64,000 nucleotides of DNA, taken from contig CM057059.1 of the NCBI GenBank assembly GCA_029945375.1, forward strand, positions 2,480,001-2,544,000, in the 5' to 3' direction. This stretch comes from Agaricus subrufescens. Its lineage: Eukaryota > Basidiomycota > Agaricomycetes > Agaricales > Agaricaceae. Shown here one piece after another: positions 60,850 to 64,000 of the stretch (its first letter is position 1; each line of letters starts with the position of its first letter). The position numbers and the translations under genes are program-made. Below the pieces are notes generated by a model that saw only the letters and a program-made list of their open reading frames with translations, did not search any database and was not told the DNA's origin.

Positions 60850-62722
60850 ATGCCCCCCCCAGCCCTCCCCGCCGCCGCCCCCGCCGCCCCGCCGCACCCC
60901 CGCCCCAGGAAACGGTGCGCCCGCCCGCTCTCCCCGCTGCCCTCACTCACAGATCCCAGCAGATGGACCCGCCAGGAGCTCCTCCAGTCCATCCGCGTAC
61001 GTGCCCCCCCTCTGCCCCCGCTCCCAGCCCCTCACCCACCCGCAGATCCTCGCAGACCTCCCACGCCCGCTTTCCCAGGACCTTCCGCTCTCGCCCCCTG
61101 CCTCCCGCCCCAGCAGTCCGGCTCCCGGCAACAAGCGGAAATCCGTCGATCCAGACTCCTCCGCCGCAAAGCGTGTGCGCACCGCCCCCGTCCCCGACCG
61201 CGGCCACCATCCACCCGCCTCCCATCCGCCCTCCGCCCTCCCGCCCCCTCCCTCCTCCGCTGCCTCGTCCTCCGCCGCCCCCGCCGCTGCACCTCCGCCT
61301 CTCCATTTCCGCTCAGCCCCAAACACAACGCCCCGATCGGAACCATGCGAGGATGGCGAGGTCCCGGAGGATCTCCCTCCCCCGCCACGCGGGTCCGCAG
61401 CGGACTGCGCTCTGTACCATCCAAACACCGTCCCCATCCGTCGACCTAAGCGAGGCCGTCCTCAGGTCAAGTATTTTGACGATCTGCATGATAAATATTA
61501 TCAAGCCGGCCGCTTGCTCAAGTACTCGGGAGATGCCCGCTTCTGGTCCACATACCCCCCCTCCCATAAGGAATACCGCCCCCTCGTCCACCCTCCCCCG
61601 GTCAACTCCTCCTACCACAAGCACGGCGGCGTAATCGCCCGCCTCGAACTCGTTGATGCTCTCGTCTGCTTCACCTACTCGATATGGACCAGGGACTACA
61701 GTCGCAGAACATGTACCAAGGAGACCTGGGATACCATCAATGCTTTCCTCACCTGGTGCAAAGGCAAGTGGTTAACACAGGACGCCATCCACGAAGCCGA
61801 AAAGGCCTTTATTGGTTTAATGTAAGCGATGCTTGAATGTTTCCCCTCTCCACTTTGGCTTCATGTTTTCAACAGCTACATGATTGAGGCCTTTATTGAG
61901 GGGCGGAAAATGTTCTATACCATACGGCAGGAGCTGGACTATGAAATGCACAAGATATCAGAACAGGCTAAAGCCAAAATCGAGAATGCCATTCATGAGG
62001 TCGATCAGAGCGCGTCCAATTCCAGTAATTCAGCGGGCAAGCCGCAGGGGACCCCCCCTATGCTTCCGTCTCCGGCAAGCATCGCCCCCACCAACAGTGC
62101 TAACTCTACCCCCACAAATCGCGACGGCAGCACTCCAAATACCACTACCGTCCGCCCCCCATCTGACACTCGCAACCCGCCCCCACAGCAATTTCGCCCT
62201 CAGACTTCAAACAAGCCGATTTCCTTCTTTCCTCTGCTACCCCGACGACTACGGGAAAATGCTTCATCTATACCCCAATCCTATATTGATGCTGCTCAGA
62301 AGGTTACTGAGCCGATTGACGTCAATACCATATCAGAACTGAAAGATCTGACGGCCACCTTCCGATCCACTGCTTCTTCCATGACCGAAGCGCAACAGAC
62401 TCTAAATCTCGCCACTCTGGCGCGTCATTTCCCAAGAACTTTCTCAAGAATGGTCAACAGCACTCTATCCCCTACGGAGGAACATGAACCGGATTTCGAG
62501 GACGAAGAAGGAGAACTCTTCTGGCCCGGTCAGCTAGTCACGGGAGAAGGTTTGGGCTGGGTGTGTTTGATGGGCAAGGCCATGATTCAGGAGTTTGGCA
62601 AAGCATATGGCTATAGAGGACTAGACGGAGTGGTTCCCAAACCCAATGACCCCCCTAAAAAACAGCAGCAGCAGCAACAGCGACCTCCACACCCTGTTCC
62701 GCATTCAACCTCCACCGGTTGA
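60850..62722 (+). CDS. Basidiomycete hypothetical protein with AT-hook-like motif
   Basis: No known family is recognised. A Pro-rich start (MPPPALPAAAPAAPPHPRPR) precedes WTRQELLQSIR, which splices in frame to ILADLPRPLSQDLPLSP. A Pro/Ala-rich linker with KRKSVDPDSSAAKRVR follows. The likely folded core then reads IRRPKRGRPQVKYFDDLHDK, YYQAGRLLKYSGDARFWSTY, PPSHKEYRPLVHPPPVNSSY, HKHGGVIARLELVDALVCFT and YSIWTRDYSRRTCTKETWDT. The segment RRPKRGRPQ resembles an AT-hook (core RGRP). After an intron near 61.83-61.87 kb come MIEAFIEGRKMFYTIRQELD and a long disordered tail with a short Gln run, ending PHSTSTG. A nuclear DNA-binding role is only inferred. The start at 60850 is the in-frame ATG; an upstream exon is possible. 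Confidence 0.62.
62676..62697. repeat. CAG/CAA run encoding polyglutamine
   Basis: A short run of cag and caa codons near the 3' end of the hypothetical gene encodes a Gln tract (KKQQQQQQRPP). Confidence 0.6.
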
Positions 62723-63899
62723 AACCCTCCTGTTTTTAACTTCTCTGGTCTCCGCACTACTTGCTTGGTTTGGATTATTACCCCTCATGCAAAATTCGCA
62801 TTTTCGATGTTTGACATACAAAATTCGGGCTTCCGGTATATTCGGTATCGCTGACTGGTTGGATGCGACCACTCTATTCCCGATTCTCTCCCAGGAGTAA
62901 CACCACGCGTCTTCCGTAAATGGTTAAATATCGGTTTCAAGCCCATCTTCAATCAGGTTTGGACGCTTCCCGATTCTACTTGGCCAAGCCTAGCGCTCCA
63001 ACTAGACTTCTCGCCCGGGCATGGAGCAGGTTGAACTTCTCACCCCCTCTTCCGCGAGAGCTTCAACTCCATACCCCTGCAGCTATCGACTGTCGTCATC
63101 GCTCCCCTTGCTTTGGATTACTGGAAATTTTACAAACTTGTATCCCTAGACACGAAACAAAATGACGCATTCCATCATATCCCTTTTTTTTTTTTTTTCC
63201 TTTTTCTTGTTTTGTACACATTATAACAAGGCACTCCCATGGTTCCATATTCCTGTAAATCATTCAAGGAACTTCACCGGTCTAGCCTTCCCCTGTTTCA
63301 TTGTTAACCAATTCATCATACCTTGGCCATTTTTTTTTATTTTCTTATACACTATCATCATAGCTTTCATCCCAATCATCATTGCATCCCCCCGTACATC
63401 TCTGTTCGTTTATTCTTTAATTGTTTCTTTGATCGTCCTCCCCCACTCCCACGTTTCCCTCGTGCTCCCATCTTCTGTTATTTAAGTAATTGTTTCCTTT
63501 TTCTTTACGTGCGTTCCATCTTTTGTGTACTACGGATCGCTGTACCCCCATCCCCATTCCCCTACCCTTTACGGACAGTGTTTCGGATTCGAGAGATTGA
63601 AAATGTAATTGTGCATCTGTGGTCTGAGAAATTGATTATTCTCTTGTTTCATCCGGTCTGGCCTCATGTGAGGGGTTCTAGTTGCCTCAGTGCGTGCTTC
63701 GGAATTCGGGCGGCTACGATTAATAAGAGGTTCAGGGGTGTTGTATTTCGAGAATGCACCCTGGGTTATGATCATCATCAGAATGATATTAGGGCTGAGT
63801 TGTTACAGATCTTGCGAGGAGGACCGGAAGCATCACCCGTTACTGCTCTTTTTGTTTGCCAACTGCAGAAAAGTCTATTTCCTTGTAGAATTCCTGAAG
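62723..63899. other. 3' flank and intergenic region
   Basis: About 1.2 kb. It contains a T-run of about 16 bases near 63190 and T-rich sequence to 63480. Open frames here give low-complexity hydrophobic translations produced by the T-richness. It probably contains the 3' UTR of the preceding gene and the promoter of the next. Confidence 0.45.
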
Positions 63900-64000
63900 A
63901 TGGTGGCTCCTATAAACGCGCCGGTAAGTCCGCCACCGGTTGACCCACGTTTCTTGCTTGCTGGATGTAAATAGGTGCTGCAAAGTGTAGTCGAGGCAGT
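63900..64000 (+). CDS. Possible 5' end of a gene cut by the window edge
   Basis: The ATG at 63900 opens MVAPINAP. A good donor (GTAAGT) then begins an intron that ends in AAATAG near 63975, and the frame continues VLQSVVEAV to the window edge. The exon is too short to assign a family. The donor and acceptor quality and the 50-odd-base intron length match neighbouring genes. Confidence 0.35.

Noticed and set aside
60496..61449. Long GC-rich frames on the minus strand opposite the AT-hook-like gene
   Set aside because: Gly/Arg-rich shadow translations of a Pro-rich coding exon; the plus strand carries the conserved domain.

Overview
The window is nuclear DNA of a mushroom-forming basidiomycete (Agaricomycetes). 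Genes are dense, lie on both strands, and are broken by many 46-70 nt introns with GT..AG ends and CTAAT/CTAAC-like branch sites. The protein set is fungal: velvet factor, Wee1-type kinase, Nse4, DUF6533-like membrane proteins, a basidiomycete-type P450 and an arginine-specific CPA1. I see no complete transposon, CRISPR array, rRNA or convincing tRNA gene. Exon joins were read by eye from reading frames and conserved motifs. Gene spans are therefore firmer than individual splice sites.

Layout. 0-9 kb: cytochrome P450 (-), nuclear FKBP prolyl isomerase (-) divergent from ARPC4 (+), GNAT acetyltransferase (-), Nse4 of the SMC5/6 complex (+). 8.7-11.5 kb holds no gene but is strand-asymmetric, like a long 3' UTR. 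11.5-18.3 kb: homeodomain transcription factor (-) and Wee1-like kinase (-). 19-23 kb: ALA dehydratase, guanine deaminase and a FIT-family lipid-droplet protein (all +). 23.4-29.7 kb: Ted1/Cdc1-type phosphoesterase, BSD-domain protein and CPA1 with an upstream peptide (all -). 30.7-35 kb: a large disordered nuclear protein (-). 35-41.5 kb: small complex I subunit, a second Ted1/Cdc1-type phosphoesterase, arrestin-like protein and UGP1 (all +). 42-47 kb: two DUF6533-like membrane genes flanking RPS8. 48.4-55.4 kb: LSM2 (+), MORG1/WDR83 (-), F-box protein (+), VelB-like velvet factor (+) and a small Ten1-like OB-fold protein (+). 56-63 kb: two basidiomycete hypothetical proteins (+), one with an AT-hook-like motif. 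A further gene probably starts at about 63.9 kb and runs off the end.

Most of this is housekeeping: heme, arginine, purine and UDP-glucose metabolism, actin nucleation, mRNA decay and splicing, the ribosome, telomere and chromosome maintenance. Three developmental or cell-cycle regulators are added (homeobox, Wee1, velvet). I find no operon-like pathway and no clear undescribed multi-gene system.

The most interesting signals are small. (1) CPA1 has a spliced upstream ORF that matches the core of the fungal arginine attenuator peptide. Keeping its intron would create an overlapping stop-start (TAATG) and a shorter peptide lacking the key Asp. (2) Two Ted1/Cdc1 paralogs about 10 kb apart differ at two metal-site motifs. 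(3) A ~131-residue Ten1 candidate is split over three exons. (4) Several genes have first coding exons of only 3-4 nt, and the P450 heme motif sits on a 25-nt micro-exon.
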